Source of the DNA: Lentzea guizhouensis
GTDB taxonomy: Bacteria > Actinomycetota > Actinomycetes > Mycobacteriales > Pseudonocardiaceae
Assembly: GCF_001701025.1 (NCBI RefSeq)
Contig: NZ_CP016793.1
Coordinates: forward strand, 2,356,001 to 2,420,000
Reading direction: 5' to 3'
DNA length: 64,000 nt
The notes beneath the pieces are model-generated. The model worked only from the letters and a program-made list of their open reading frames with translations, was not told the origin of the DNA and did not search any database. Positions 45,288 to 53,323 of the stretch are shown here, in pieces. A program made the position numbers and the translations under genes. How positions within the stretch are numbered: the first letter of the stretch is position 1; each line of letters begins with the position of its first letter.

Positions 45288-46496
45288 CTACTGCCCAGCA
45301 GTCGCATACCCCGCCGCAACAGGCGCCACCGGCTCCCCCACACCATCAGCATCAAAAACGACCTCCCCATCAACCCAAACCTTCTTGGGCCGCAGTTCGT
45401 CGTCCCACCACACGAGATCCGCCACCGCCCCAGGCGCCAACCGCCCAAGCCCGGACTCCCCGATCACCTCGGCGGGCACGATCGTCGCCGCCGCCAACGC
45501 ATCCGCCGCGGGCACACCCACCGACACGATGTTGCGCACGGCCCGGTCCAGCGTCAGCGCCGACCCGGCAATCGTGCCCTCAGGGGAACGCGGCACGCCG
45601 TCCTCGGTGAGCAGCACATCCGCCCCACCCAGCTGATACCTCCCCGGCGGCATCCCGGCCGCGGCAACCGCGTCCGTCACCAGCGCCACCCGCGCACCGG
45701 CCGCGTTGAACACGAGGCGGCACACGTCCGGCCCCACGTGGGCCAGGTCCGCGATGAGCCCCAACGTGAAGCGGTCGTCGACCAAAGCCACACCCGGAAC
45801 GCCGGGTTCGCGATGGCCCAACGGGCGCTGGGCGTTGAACAGGTGCGTCACCATGCGCGCGCCGGCGTCGGCGGCCTCACGGGTCTGCTCACCGGTGGCG
45901 TCGGAGTGGCCCACGGCCACCAGGACACCGGCCTCCACCAGGCGGCGGATCGCCTCGAAGCCGCCGGGCTGTTCGGGGGCCAGGGTCACCATGCGCAGAG
46001 CCCGGCGCAGGGTGTCGTCGTTCAGCAGCGCGTCGATCTGGTCTGGACCAGGCTCGACCATGAACGACGGGTCGTGCACACCTGCGCGTTTAGGCGACAG
46101 GAACGGGCCCTCGAGGTGCACGCCGAGGGGGCGGGCGCCCACCCCGTCGGGCAGTGCGGCCGAGGCGGCCAGCACGGCTCTGGCCTGGCGGATGACCACG
46201 TCGACCGGTGCGGTGATCAACGTGGGCAGGAAGCGGGTCACCCCCGTGGCCGGTAGGGCTGCTGCGACTGAGCGCATGCCGGCGGCGTCCACCTCGGCGA
46301 AGTCGACGCCGACGGCGCCGTTCACCTGCACGTCGACCAGTCCCGGCGTGAGCAGGCCGTCGGACAGGACCTCCGCGCCGGGTGGTGCTTCACCGGTGGT
46401 CACCTCGACGATGCGGCCGTCTCTGATCCGCACCGAGGCAGGACCGACGATCGTGCGACCGAGCAGTGCGCGCGGTGCTGCGACAACGGCGTCCAA
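45288..46496 (-). CDS. nagA: N-acetylglucosamine-6-phosphate deacetylase
   Basis: A 402-residue amidohydrolase. Metal and catalytic motifs: GVHLEGPFLSP, VAVGHSDAT, VTHLFNAQRPLGHREPG and LVTDAVAAAG (catalytic Asp). It converts GlcNAc-6-P to GlcN-6-P for the SIS deaminase. TTG at 46496 is chosen because GGAGGG stands four bases before it; the open frame reaches an ATG inside the dre site at 46523. It faces away from the GntR gene. Confidence 0.93.
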   Translation of the reverse strand: MDAVVAAPRALLGRTIVGPASVRIRDGRIVEVTTGEAPPGAEVLSDGLLTPGLVDVQVNGAVGVDFAEVDAAGMRSVAAALPATGVTRFLPTLITAPVDVVIRQARAVLAASAALPDGVGARPLGVHLEGPFLSPKRAGVHDPSFMVEPGPDQIDALLNDDTLRRALRMVTLAPEQPGGFEAIRRLVEAGVLVAVGHSDATGEQTREAADAGARMVTHLFNAQRPLGHREPGVPGVALVDDRFTLGLIADLAHVGPDVCRLVFNAAGARVALVTDAVAAAGMPPGRYQLGGADVLLTEDGVPRSPEGTIAGSALTLDRAVRNIVSVGVPAADALAAATIVPAEVIGESGLGRLAPGAVADLVWWDDELRPKKVWVDGEVVFDADGVGEPVAPVAAGYATAGQ

Positions 46497-46509
46497 GATC
46501 CCTCCTAGA

Positions 46510-46527
46510 ATGGTCCAGACCATTATG
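46510..46527 (-). promoter_or_regulatory. nagA promoter -10 and dre site
   Basis: ATGGTCCAGACCAT (46510-46523) is a dre-like palindrome with one central mismatch. On the minus strand CATAAT (46527-46522) is a good -10 that touches the operator, so DasR would block RNA polymerase. TTG start is 14 bases downstream. Confidence 0.78.
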
Positions 46528-46684
46528 GCGACAACGGAGGTCCGCGTCACGTCTCGTTAGTAGATAACCATCCCACATATCAATAGGTGAATCACCGTCA
46601 TGGGTACCGGTGTCGCCGTGGCGTGACGATGGGTGACGCATACTGGTGTTCAGACATCCGAGGTCTACGACGAGTTGAGGTGCC

Positions 46685-47359
46685 GTGGCAGTCACTGACG
46701 ATGCGATTCTGCGCGTCAAGGAGATGATCGTTTCCGGCGAGCTGAAGCCGGGCGACCGTCTCCCGCGGGAGGCTGACCTGGCCGAACGCCTCGGCCTCTC
46801 GCGCAACTCCCTGCGCGAGGCCGTGAAGGCGCTGTCGCTCGTCCGGGTGCTCGACGTCCGCCAGGGCGACGGCACCTACGTCTCCAGCCTCCGCGCGGAC
46901 GACCTGCTGGGCGCGCTCTCGTTCGTCCTCGACCTGCACCGCGGCGAAGATTCGGTGCTGGAGGTCCTCCAGGTCCGCCGCATCCTCGAACCGGCCGCCG
47001 CCGCGATGGCCGCCCAGCGCATCGACCTGGACGAGGTCCTCAAGCTCAGGGCCCTCTGCGACGCCGCCGAACAGGCCAAGTCGGTCGAGGAGCTCGTCGA
47101 GCACGACCTCGAGTTCCACCGCGCCATCGCCCAGTGCTCGGGCAACGCCTACCTCGCCCAGCTCCTCGACACGCTGGCCGGCCCCACGGTCAGGGTCCGC
47201 ATCTGGCGCGGCATCACCCAGTCGAACGCCGTCGACCGCACGGTCGCCGAACACCGCGCCATCGTGGACGCGCTCGCGGCCCACCAACCGGAGCTCGCGC
47301 GCAGCTGGTCGACGGTGCACGTGGCGGGCGTCGAGCAGTGGCTGTCGGACCTGGCCTGA
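46685..47359 (+). CDS. GntR/FadR-type regulator (FCD domain)
   Basis: A 224-residue regulator. The winged helix is READLAERLGLSRNSLREAV and RQGDGTYV. The FCD ligand domain (about 85-215) has the metal-binding residues in HDLEFHRAIAQCSGN and AEHRAIVDAL. It probably senses a sugar acid or an intermediate. It is divergent from nagA with a 135-bp gap to its upstream operator region. Its targets could include the fucose operon palindrome at 58794, but that is only a guess. Confidence 0.9.
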   Translation: MAVTDDAILRVKEMIVSGELKPGDRLPREADLAERLGLSRNSLREAVKALSLVRVLDVRQGDGTYVSSLRADDLLGALSFVLDLHRGEDSVLEVLQVRRILEPAAAAMAAQRIDLDEVLKLRALCDAAEQAKSVEELVEHDLEFHRAIAQCSGNAYLAQLLDTLAGPTVRVRIWRGITQSNAVDRTVAEHRAIVDALAAHQPELARSWSTVHVAGVEQWLSDLA

Positions 47360-47380
47360 TCGGCTGAAGGCAAAGAAAAA

Positions 47381-47401
47381 CCCGGCCCACGAGGGACCGG
47401 G
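47381..47401 (+). terminator. Weak terminator hairpin after the GntR gene
   Basis: CCCGG-CCC and GGG-A-CCGGG pair imperfectly around a 4-base loop, with an A-run before and no T-run after on the plus strand. The A-run (AAGAAAAA at 47373) would be a T-run for the minus strand, so it may act mainly against the LysR-side transcript. Confidence 0.45.
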
Positions 47402-47589
47402 CGAATATGTCGCCCAGGATAGCCGGGGGCGTCAAGCAATCGCCACTGCAGGTCGTCACCAGCATTGCGGCGGAATGAAGTGGCCCGCAGGATTCGGCAG
47501 CTGCTGACCATGATGGTCGGCCTCCTGCAGGGTTCGCCACCAGTGATGACCAGCGCTCCAGCGACCGGCCGCGGTCCTGAGTGACGCTG
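47402..47589 (-). other. Spacer with a possible gene fragment
   Basis: Nothing firm. On the minus strand about 40 codons read like protein (GRWSAGHHWWRTLQEADHHG, then QQLPNPAGHFIPPQCW, stop at 47456), but there is no start after the LysR stop. It may be a remnant of a deleted gene. Confidence 0.25.
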
Positions 47590-48468
47590 TCAGACCTGGC
47601 GTAGCTGTTCCAGCACCACCCGCACCGCCGGCTGCCCATCCGCCCGGTTCCGCACCACCGCCGAAACCGTCCGAAAAACCTGCTGCTTCAACGGCCGCAG
47701 AGCCACCCCCGGACGACGCGCCACGGACGGCACCAACGCCACCCCGAGCCCGGCCTCGACCAACCCGCACATGACCCCGAAGTCATCGCAATAAGCCTGC
47801 GCGCGCGGCACGAACCCCGCCGCCCCACAAGCCCGCTGCGTCAGCTCGTGGCACGAGGCGTCGGTCCGCGGCATGATCCAAGGCCGGTCGGACAACAAGC
47901 TCAGGTCCACCGAATCCTGTTGCACCAACGGATCCGACAGCGGCAAGGCAACGTTCACCGGCTCTACGAACATCTCGTGCGACTCGCAGGAAGCGGGCAA
48001 CGAGCGCGGCATGATGTTGTACGAGTGGATCACCGCGATGTCGATGTCCCCGCGCCGCAACGCAGGCAGCGACGTCTCGGGTTCCATCTCGTGCACGAAG
48101 AGGTCCACATCGGACCCGTGCGCCGACCGCAGCACCTGGATCACGCGCGGCAGCAACGCGGCGACCGAGACGAAAGCACCGATGCGCACGACACCGGACA
48201 CCGACGTCCGCAAAGAAGCCAGATCAGCTTCAGCCGCCGCCAGCTGGTCCAGAACGAGCTGCGTGTGTGCAGCCAAAACGTGACCGGCGCGGGTCAGCGA
48301 CAACCGGCGGCCATCGCGTTCGACCAGCGCGACGCCGGCCTCGCGTTCCAGGGCGGCCAGCTGCTGGGACACGGCGGGAGAAGTCACGTGCAGGGCCTCC
48401 GCGGCGGCGGTGACCGTGCCGTGGACCGACAGAGCGTGCAGCAGCCGGAGGCGGCGGACGTCCAACAC
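47590..48468 (-). CDS. LysR family regulator
   Basis: A 292-residue regulator. The helix-turn-helix is GTVTAAAEALHVTSPAVSQQ then LAALEREAGVALVERDGRR. The substrate-binding domain starts near VSGVVRIGAFVSVAALLPRV. It is divergent from dapA across 71 bp and probably controls it or itself. The co-inducer is unknown. Confidence 0.92.
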   Translation of the reverse strand: MLDVRRLRLLHALSVHGTVTAAAEALHVTSPAVSQQLAALEREAGVALVERDGRRLSLTRAGHVLAAHTQLVLDQLAAAEADLASLRTSVSGVVRIGAFVSVAALLPRVIQVLRSAHGSDVDLFVHEMEPETSLPALRRGDIDIAVIHSYNIMPRSLPASCESHEMFVEPVNVALPLSDPLVQQDSVDLSLLSDRPWIMPRTDASCHELTQRACGAAGFVPRAQAYCDDFGVMCGLVEAGLGVALVPSVARRPGVALRPLKQQVFRTVSAVVRNRADGQPAVRVVLEQLRQV

Positions 48469-48539
48469 AAAGCTCAGCTTAACGTTCCGAGCAGAACTTC
48501 TAACTGGAACTTTCCATAAACCACAGCCACGCTTGAGTC

Positions 48540-49400
48540 ATGTTCGGACGAGTGCTGGTAGCGATGGTCACCCCGTTCACCCCCGACGGTGACCTGGACC
48601 TCAAGGGTGCGCAGGAGCTGGCGGCGCACCTCGTCGACAAGGGTGGGGCCGACGGGCTGGTCGTCAACGGCACGACCGGTGAGGCGCCGACCACCACGGA
48701 CGCGGAGAAGGCGCTGGTCATCAAGGCCGTGAAGCAAGCGGTCGGGCACAGGACCCAGATCCTCGCGGGCGTTGGAACCAACTCCACGCGCCACACGATC
48801 GAGCTCGCCCGCCAAGCCGAGCAGAGCGGTGCGGACGGGCTGCTCGTGGTGACGCCGTACTACAGCAAGCCGACGCAGGAAGGCATCCACAACCACTTCC
48901 GGAGCGTGGCCAACGCGTCCGGGCTGCCCGCGTTGCTCTACGACATCCCCGGTCGCACGGCCGCGGCGATCGACACCGAGACGTTGCTCCGGCTCGCCGA
49001 GCACCCGCGGATCGTCGGGGTGAAGGACTGCAAGGTCGACCTGCTGGCCAGCGCGAAGGTCATCGCCGAGACCGGGCTGGACTACTACTCCGGCAACGAC
49101 GAGCTGATCCTGCCGATGTACTCGATCGGTGGCGTCGGGACGGTGAGCACGGTCGGGCACGTGGTGGGCAACGAGATCAAGGCGATGCTCGACGCCTACG
49201 ACGAGGGTGACAACAAGGAGGCGCTGCGCAGGCACCAGGCGCTCATCCCGGTGATCACGGCGATCATGACGCGGGAGCCGGGTGCGGTGGCGGTCAAGGC
49301 GGCGCTGAACCTGCTCGGGTTGCCGGCGGGGCCGGTGCGCGAGCCGCTCGCGGAGGCCACGCCGCAGCTGATCAACGAGCTGAAGGCGCTCTTCGACTAG
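48540..49400 (+). CDS. dapA: 4-hydroxy-tetrahydrodipicolinate synthase family (DapA)
   Basis: A 286-residue TIM-barrel aldolase. It has VAMVTPFTPDGDLD, VVNGTTGEAPTTTDAEK (the GTTGE motif), VVTPYYSKPTQEG with the catalytic Tyr, and the Schiff-base K162 in IVGVKDCKVD. It joins pyruvate and aspartate semialdehyde for lysine and cell-wall diaminopimelate. A paralogue with another role is possible since it stands alone with a LysR gene. No Shine-Dalgarno sequence precedes the ATG. Confidence 0.9.
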   Translation: MFGRVLVAMVTPFTPDGDLDLKGAQELAAHLVDKGGADGLVVNGTTGEAPTTTDAEKALVIKAVKQAVGHRTQILAGVGTNSTRHTIELARQAEQSGADGLLVVTPYYSKPTQEGIHNHFRSVANASGLPALLYDIPGRTAAAIDTETLLRLAEHPRIVGVKDCKVDLLASAKVIAETGLDYYSGNDELILPMYSIGGVGTVSTVGHVVGNEIKAMLDAYDEGDNKEALRRHQALIPVITAIMTREPGAVAVKAALNLLGLPAGPVREPLAEATPQLINELKALFD

Positions 49401-49963
49401 GAAGTGACGGTCGCGCGCAACGCGTGCAGCGCGGCCGGCAGCAGGTCGCGCAGGGGTCGGGTCTCGCCCGGCTGCGCCCACGTCCGGAACGCCGCCTGCT
49501 GCGCGAGCATGGCGGCGCCGGCGGCGAGCAGTGCGGTGTCCGGGGTGCAGCCCCGGTCCTGGAGCGCGGCCGCGATGGCATCGGTGAGGGCCGCGTTCTT
49601 GCCGAGCTCGCGTTCCTGCAGCTCCGGGTTGGCGGCGACGACGGCCAAGCGGCGCGTCACCAAGGCACGGCGGCTTTCGAACATCTTGTCCGCGACGACC
49701 CCCATCGCGCGCACGACGGCGTCGAGCGGTGGCGTGGTGTCATCGCCTTCCTCGATCTCGCGGACGAGTTCTCGCTGCAGCTCCGCGCTCAGCCCGAACA
49801 GCACCTCGCGCTTGTCCGCGAAGTGGTTGAAGAACGACCGCGGGGTGAGCCCTGCCCGCTGGGCGATCTCGGCGACCGTCGTGCGCTCGAAACCCTGCTC
49901 GTCGAACAGTTCCAACGCGGCGGTGTGCAGGCGCTCGACTGCGTCCGGTTTCCATCGCGGCAT
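49397..49963 (-). CDS. TetR family regulator
   Basis: A 188-residue repressor: AALELFDEQGFERTTVAEIA then QRAGLTPRSFFNHFADKREV is the DNA-binding domain. It overlaps the end of dapA by 4 bases, converging. Two strong palindromes lie between it and the divergent cupin gene, so it is likely to repress both. Confidence 0.92.
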   Translation of the reverse strand: MPRWKPDAVERLHTAALELFDEQGFERTTVAEIAQRAGLTPRSFFNHFADKREVLFGLSAELQRELVREIEEGDDTTPPLDAVVRAMGVVADKMFESRRALVTRRLAVVAANPELQERELGKNAALTDAIAAALQDRGCTPDTALLAAGAAMLAQQAAFRTWAQPGETRPLRDLLPAALHALRATVTS

Positions 49964-49977
49964 GCCCTGAGCCTAGC

Positions 49978-50028
49978 GACTGCACAATGTGCAGTCACCG
50001 GTGTACGGTGATTGCACAAGCTGCAATC
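49978..50028. promoter_or_regulatory. Double TetR operator between the regulator and the cupin gene
   Basis: GACTGCACA-A-TGTGCAGTC (49978-49996) is a perfect 9-1-9 palindrome. GATTGCACA-A-GCTGCAATC (50010-50028) is a close second copy. Their centres are 32 bp apart, three helical turns. Confidence 0.8.
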
Positions 50029-50043
50029 ACAGGAGGCTGCTCC

Positions 50044-50505
50044 ATGGTCGCTGTCACGATCGTCCGTCCCGGCGAGGGCGAGCTCATCGCCAACGGTCCG
50101 TCCCAGATCCGCATCCTCGAGGACGGCAGCAACACCGATCACCGCCTGGGCATCGGCGAGGTCGTCGTCCCGCCGCACACGCCAGGGCCTCCGCAACACC
50201 GCCACGCCCAGCACGACGAGGGCTTCTACGTGCTCTCCGGCACCGTGCGTTTCACGATCGGGCAGGACCACCACGACGTCGGTGCCGGCACGTGGGTGCT
50301 GGTCCCTCCTGGCGCGCCGCACACGTTCGCGAACCCCGGCGACGACCCGGCGGTCATGCTGACCACCTTCACGCCGGACCTGTACGTGCAGTACTTCCGC
50401 GACCTCAAGGCCATGGTCGAGTCCGGGCAGCCCATGACGCGGGAGACCATGGCGCCGATCTGGCGGAACTACGCCACCGAACCGTCCACCGAGTTCGCGC
50501 CCTGA
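50044..50505 (+). CDS. Cupin domain protein
   Basis: A 153-residue single-domain cupin. Motif 1 is PGPPQHRHAQHDEGFYVLSG (metal His, His and Glu) and motif 2 PPGAPHTFANPGDD. It may be a dioxygenase, isomerase or ligand-binding protein; quercetinase-like cupins under TetR control are known. ATG at 50044 follows CAGGAGG. Confidence 0.9.
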   Translation: MVAVTIVRPGEGELIANGPSQIRILEDGSNTDHRLGIGEVVVPPHTPGPPQHRHAQHDEGFYVLSGTVRFTIGQDHHDVGAGTWVLVPPGAPHTFANPGDDPAVMLTTFTPDLYVQYFRDLKAMVESGQPMTRETMAPIWRNYATEPSTEFAP

Positions 50506-50518
50506 CCCCCGGTCGGTG

Positions 50519-51349
50519 CTAGAGCCCGTACACCCGGCGAGCGGTGCCCGAGAAGATCGCGGCCTGCTCGTCGGGTGACAGCTCCTCGACCAGCTCACGG
50601 GCGGCGGAAAGCCACTCGTCGTAGGTGGCGGCCAGCAGGCACACCGGCCAGTCCGAGCCGAACATCAGGCGGTCGGCACCGAACGCGTCCAGCACCACCT
50701 CGAAGTACGGCCGCAGCGAAGCAACGTCCCACGACTTCCAGTCGGCCTCGGTGACCAGGCCGGAGAGCTTGCACGTCACGTTCTCGTGCGCCGCCAGCGA
50801 ACGGATCAGCTCCGCCCACTCCCCCATGCCGGACCTGATGGCGGGCTTCGAGCAGTGGTCCACCACGAACGGCGCGTTGCCCAGCGCCGCCACGGTCCGG
50901 CGCGCGGCCGGCAGCTGCACCGGCAACGTCAGCAGCTCGTACACCAGCCCGGCGGCGCCAACGGCCGCCAAGCCGCGCCGGACGTCCTTGCGGCACAACC
51001 ACTCCGGGTCCGGCTCGCCCTGCACCTGGTGCCGGATCCCGCGCAGCCAGGAGCCGTCGGCACCGCCCTGCAGTTCGGCCACCGCGTCAGCGACGGAGGC
51101 GGCCGTCAGGTCGGTCCACCCCACCACCGCCGAGACGACGTCCGAAGACGCCGCCACGGCCAGGAGCTCCGGCGTCTCCTCGGGCACGCAGACCGTCTGC
51201 ACCAGCACCGAGGCCGAGACCTCCCCCGCCACCGAGACGAAGTCCGGCTCCAGGAACGACCGCCTGATCACGCCCATCGGCGGGTCGGTGATCCAGTCCT
51301 GGTCCCGCGCGGACAGGTCCCACAGGTGGTGGTGGGCGTCGACGATCAC
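50519..51349 (-). CDS. Amidohydrolase_2 lactonase (L-fuconolactonase type)
   Basis: A 276-residue TIM-barrel hydrolase: VIVDAHHHLWDL metal motif, VVDHCSKPAIRSG and LMFGSDWPVCLLAATYDEWL with the catalytic Asp. The family includes L-fuconolactonase and L-rhamnonolactonase. Here it would open L-fucono-1,5-lactone to L-fuconate. GTG at 51349 overlaps the upstream reductase stop (GTGA). Last gene of the fucose operon. Confidence 0.88.
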   Translation of the reverse strand: MIVDAHHHLWDLSARDQDWITDPPMGVIRRSFLEPDFVSVAGEVSASVLVQTVCVPEETPELLAVAASSDVVSAVVGWTDLTAASVADAVAELQGGADGSWLRGIRHQVQGEPDPEWLCRKDVRRGLAAVGAAGLVYELLTLPVQLPAARRTVAALGNAPFVVDHCSKPAIRSGMGEWAELIRSLAAHENVTCKLSGLVTEADWKSWDVASLRPYFEVVLDAFGADRLMFGSDWPVCLLAATYDEWLSAARELVEELSPDEQAAIFSGTARRVYGL

Positions 51350-52302
51350 GGCGTCGGCACCTCCGGGTCGACCAGGTTCAGCGCCTTCAGCTCGTTCCAC
51401 AGGTCGGCGGGGATCTCGGTGGCGAAGTACGCGGCGTTGGCGGTCATCTGCTCCGCCGTCCGCGAGCCGATCACCACCGACACGACCGCGGGGTGGCCCA
51501 AGGCGAACTGGATCGCCGCCTCGGGCAGCGTCACCCCGTGCCGCTCACAGACCGCGGCGATCGCACGAGCACGATCCACCAGCGACGAAGGAGCTTCCTC
51601 GTAGTTGTACTTCGCATCGGCGGCCACGACCGGTTTCGACAGCAGGCCGGAGTTGAACACACCGCACGCCACCACCGAAACACCGCGTTCGACGCACAGG
51701 GGCAGGAACGAGACCAGCGCGGGCTGCTCCAGCAACGTGTACCGGCCGGCCAGCATCACCACGTCGATGTCGGTCTCGCGGACGAACCGCTCCGGCATCT
51801 CCCACTGGTTCATCCCGACGCCGATGGCGCCGACGACACCCTGCGACCGCAGTTTCTCCAACGCCGGGTAGGCCTCACCCGCGGCGGAGGCCCAGTGGTC
51901 GTCCGGGTCGTGGATGTAGACGATCTCCACCCGGTCCGTGCCCAGTCGCTTCAAAGAGGACTCGATGGACCGCTTGACCCCGTCGGCCGAGTAGTCGCGG
52001 ATCCGCCGGAAGTGGCGCGGCACCACAAAACCCTCGTCGTCCATCCCCACGCCGTCGGACGGCTCCAGCACCCGCCCGACCTTCGTGGAGAGCACGTACT
52101 CGGCGCGCGGCCGACCGGACAGCGCCACACCCAGCCGCCGCTCCGACAGGCCGAGGCCGTAGTGCGGCGCGGTGTCGAAGTACCGGACACCGGTCTGCCA
52201 GGCGGCCTCGACCGCGCCGAAGGCCTCGGCGTCGGACACCTCCCGGAAGAGGTTGCCGATCGGCGCGGCACCGAAGCCGAGCCGGGAAACGGGCACCTTC
52301 AC
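51346..52302 (-). CDS. Aldo/keto reductase, L-fucose dehydrogenase type
   Basis: A 318-residue enzyme: GVRYFDTAPHYGLGLSERRL (Asp, Tyr), VLSTKVGRVLEP (Lys) and IVYIHDPDDHW (His). The pattern fits D-threo-aldose/L-fucose dehydrogenases, which make the lactone with NAD(P). It overlaps the lactonase gene by four bases and lies 4 bp after the permease stop. Confidence 0.87.
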   Translation of the reverse strand: MKVPVSRLGFGAAPIGNLFREVSDAEAFGAVEAAWQTGVRYFDTAPHYGLGLSERRLGVALSGRPRAEYVLSTKVGRVLEPSDGVGMDDEGFVVPRHFRRIRDYSADGVKRSIESSLKRLGTDRVEIVYIHDPDDHWASAAGEAYPALEKLRSQGVVGAIGVGMNQWEMPERFVRETDIDVVMLAGRYTLLEQPALVSFLPLCVERGVSVVACGVFNSGLLSKPVVAADAKYNYEEAPSSLVDRARAIAAVCERHGVTLPEAAIQFALGHPAVVSVVIGSRTAEQMTANAAYFATEIPADLWNELKALNLVDPEVPTP

Positions 52303-52306
52303 GACG

Positions 52307-53323
52307 TCACTCCTGCTTCTGGCCCGTGGCGAACCGGGTCACGACCAACGCCAGGATGATCACCGCACCGTACGACGCCTGGATGTAGAAGCCGGACACG
52401 CCCTGCAGCCGCAGGATCTGCTCCACGAGCCCCAGCATCAGCACGCCGGACAGCGCACCGAAGAGCGTGCCCTTGCCGCCCTGCAGCGAGATGCCGCCGA
52501 TCACCGCGGCCGCGAAGACCTGGAAGATCATGCCCTCGCCCTGGGTCGCGGCGACGGAGCCGAGCCGCCCGGTCATCAGGATGCCCGCGACCACCGCCAG
52601 CACCGAGCCGATGACCAGCACGGTCCACACCACCCGGTCGACCCGGATGCCCGCCGCCCGCGCGGCCTCGGAGTTGCCGCCGATCGCGTACAGCGACCGG
52701 CCAGCGCGCAGGTACTTCAGCACGAAGATGCCTGCGGCGTAGCAGACGATGCAGATCCACACCGCCGCCGGCAGCCCGAGCCAGGTCGCGGAACCCAGGT
52801 ACAGGAACGACTCCGGCACGTCGATGAGCGACTTGCCCTCGGTGATCGCGAGCTGCAGACCGCGCAGCATGGTCAGCATGCCCAGGGTCACCATGAACCC
52901 GGACAGGCCGACCTTCAGGATCAGGAACCCGTTCAGGCCACCGATCACCACCCCGATCAGCAGGCACAACGGCAACGCGAGCCACGCCGCGAGACCGACG
53001 TCGAGCCCACCGGCCGCCGACGGGATGATCAACGCGACCGCCAGCGCGGGCGCGAGACCGACCGTCGACTCGAGCGACAGGTCCATCTTGCCGACGATCA
53101 GGATCATCGCCTGGCCCAGCACCAGCAGCGACAGCTCGCTCTGCTGGGTCAGCACCGCGATCAGGTTGGCCGGCGTGAGGAAGATCGGCGACAGGACCGC
53201 CCCGATGACGAGCAACAGGATGATCACCGGGACCAGCGCGAGGTCCTGGTAGCGCGCCAGCCGGAACTTCTGCTTCTCCGGCGGCGCGGTCGCCGCGGCC
53301 GGCGGAGTGATGGCCTTGGTCAT
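52307..53323 (-). CDS. Ribose-type ABC transporter permease (RbsC family)
   Basis: A 338-residue permease with about nine to ten helices. The family stretch is MILIVGKMDLSLESTVGLAP, which replaces the usual GGIDLSVG motif, and GGNSEAARAAGIRVDRVVW. It imports monosaccharide, here probably L-fucose. Its ATG overlaps the ATPase stop. Confidence 0.9.
   Translation of the reverse strand: MTKAITPPAAATAPPEKQKFRLARYQDLALVPVIILLLVIGAVLSPIFLTPANLIAVLTQQSELSLLVLGQAMILIVGKMDLSLESTVGLAPALAVALIIPSAAGGLDVGLAAWLALPLCLLIGVVIGGLNGFLILKVGLSGFMVTLGMLTMLRGLQLAITEGKSLIDVPESFLYLGSATWLGLPAAVWICIVCYAAGIFVLKYLRAGRSLYAIGGNSEAARAAGIRVDRVVWTVLVIGSVLAVVAGILMTGRLGSVAATQGEGMIFQVFAAAVIGGISLQGGKGTLFGALSGVLMLGLVEQILRLQGVSGFYIQASYGAVIILALVVTRFATGQKQE

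Noticed and set aside
46500..46550. ATG start for NagA inside the dre site
   Set aside because: The extension is not NagA-like and GGAGGG with TTG 46496 fits the family start better.
47456..47590. Separate small gene after the LysR stop
   Set aside because: No start codon after the stop and no recognisable domain; kept only as a possible remnant.
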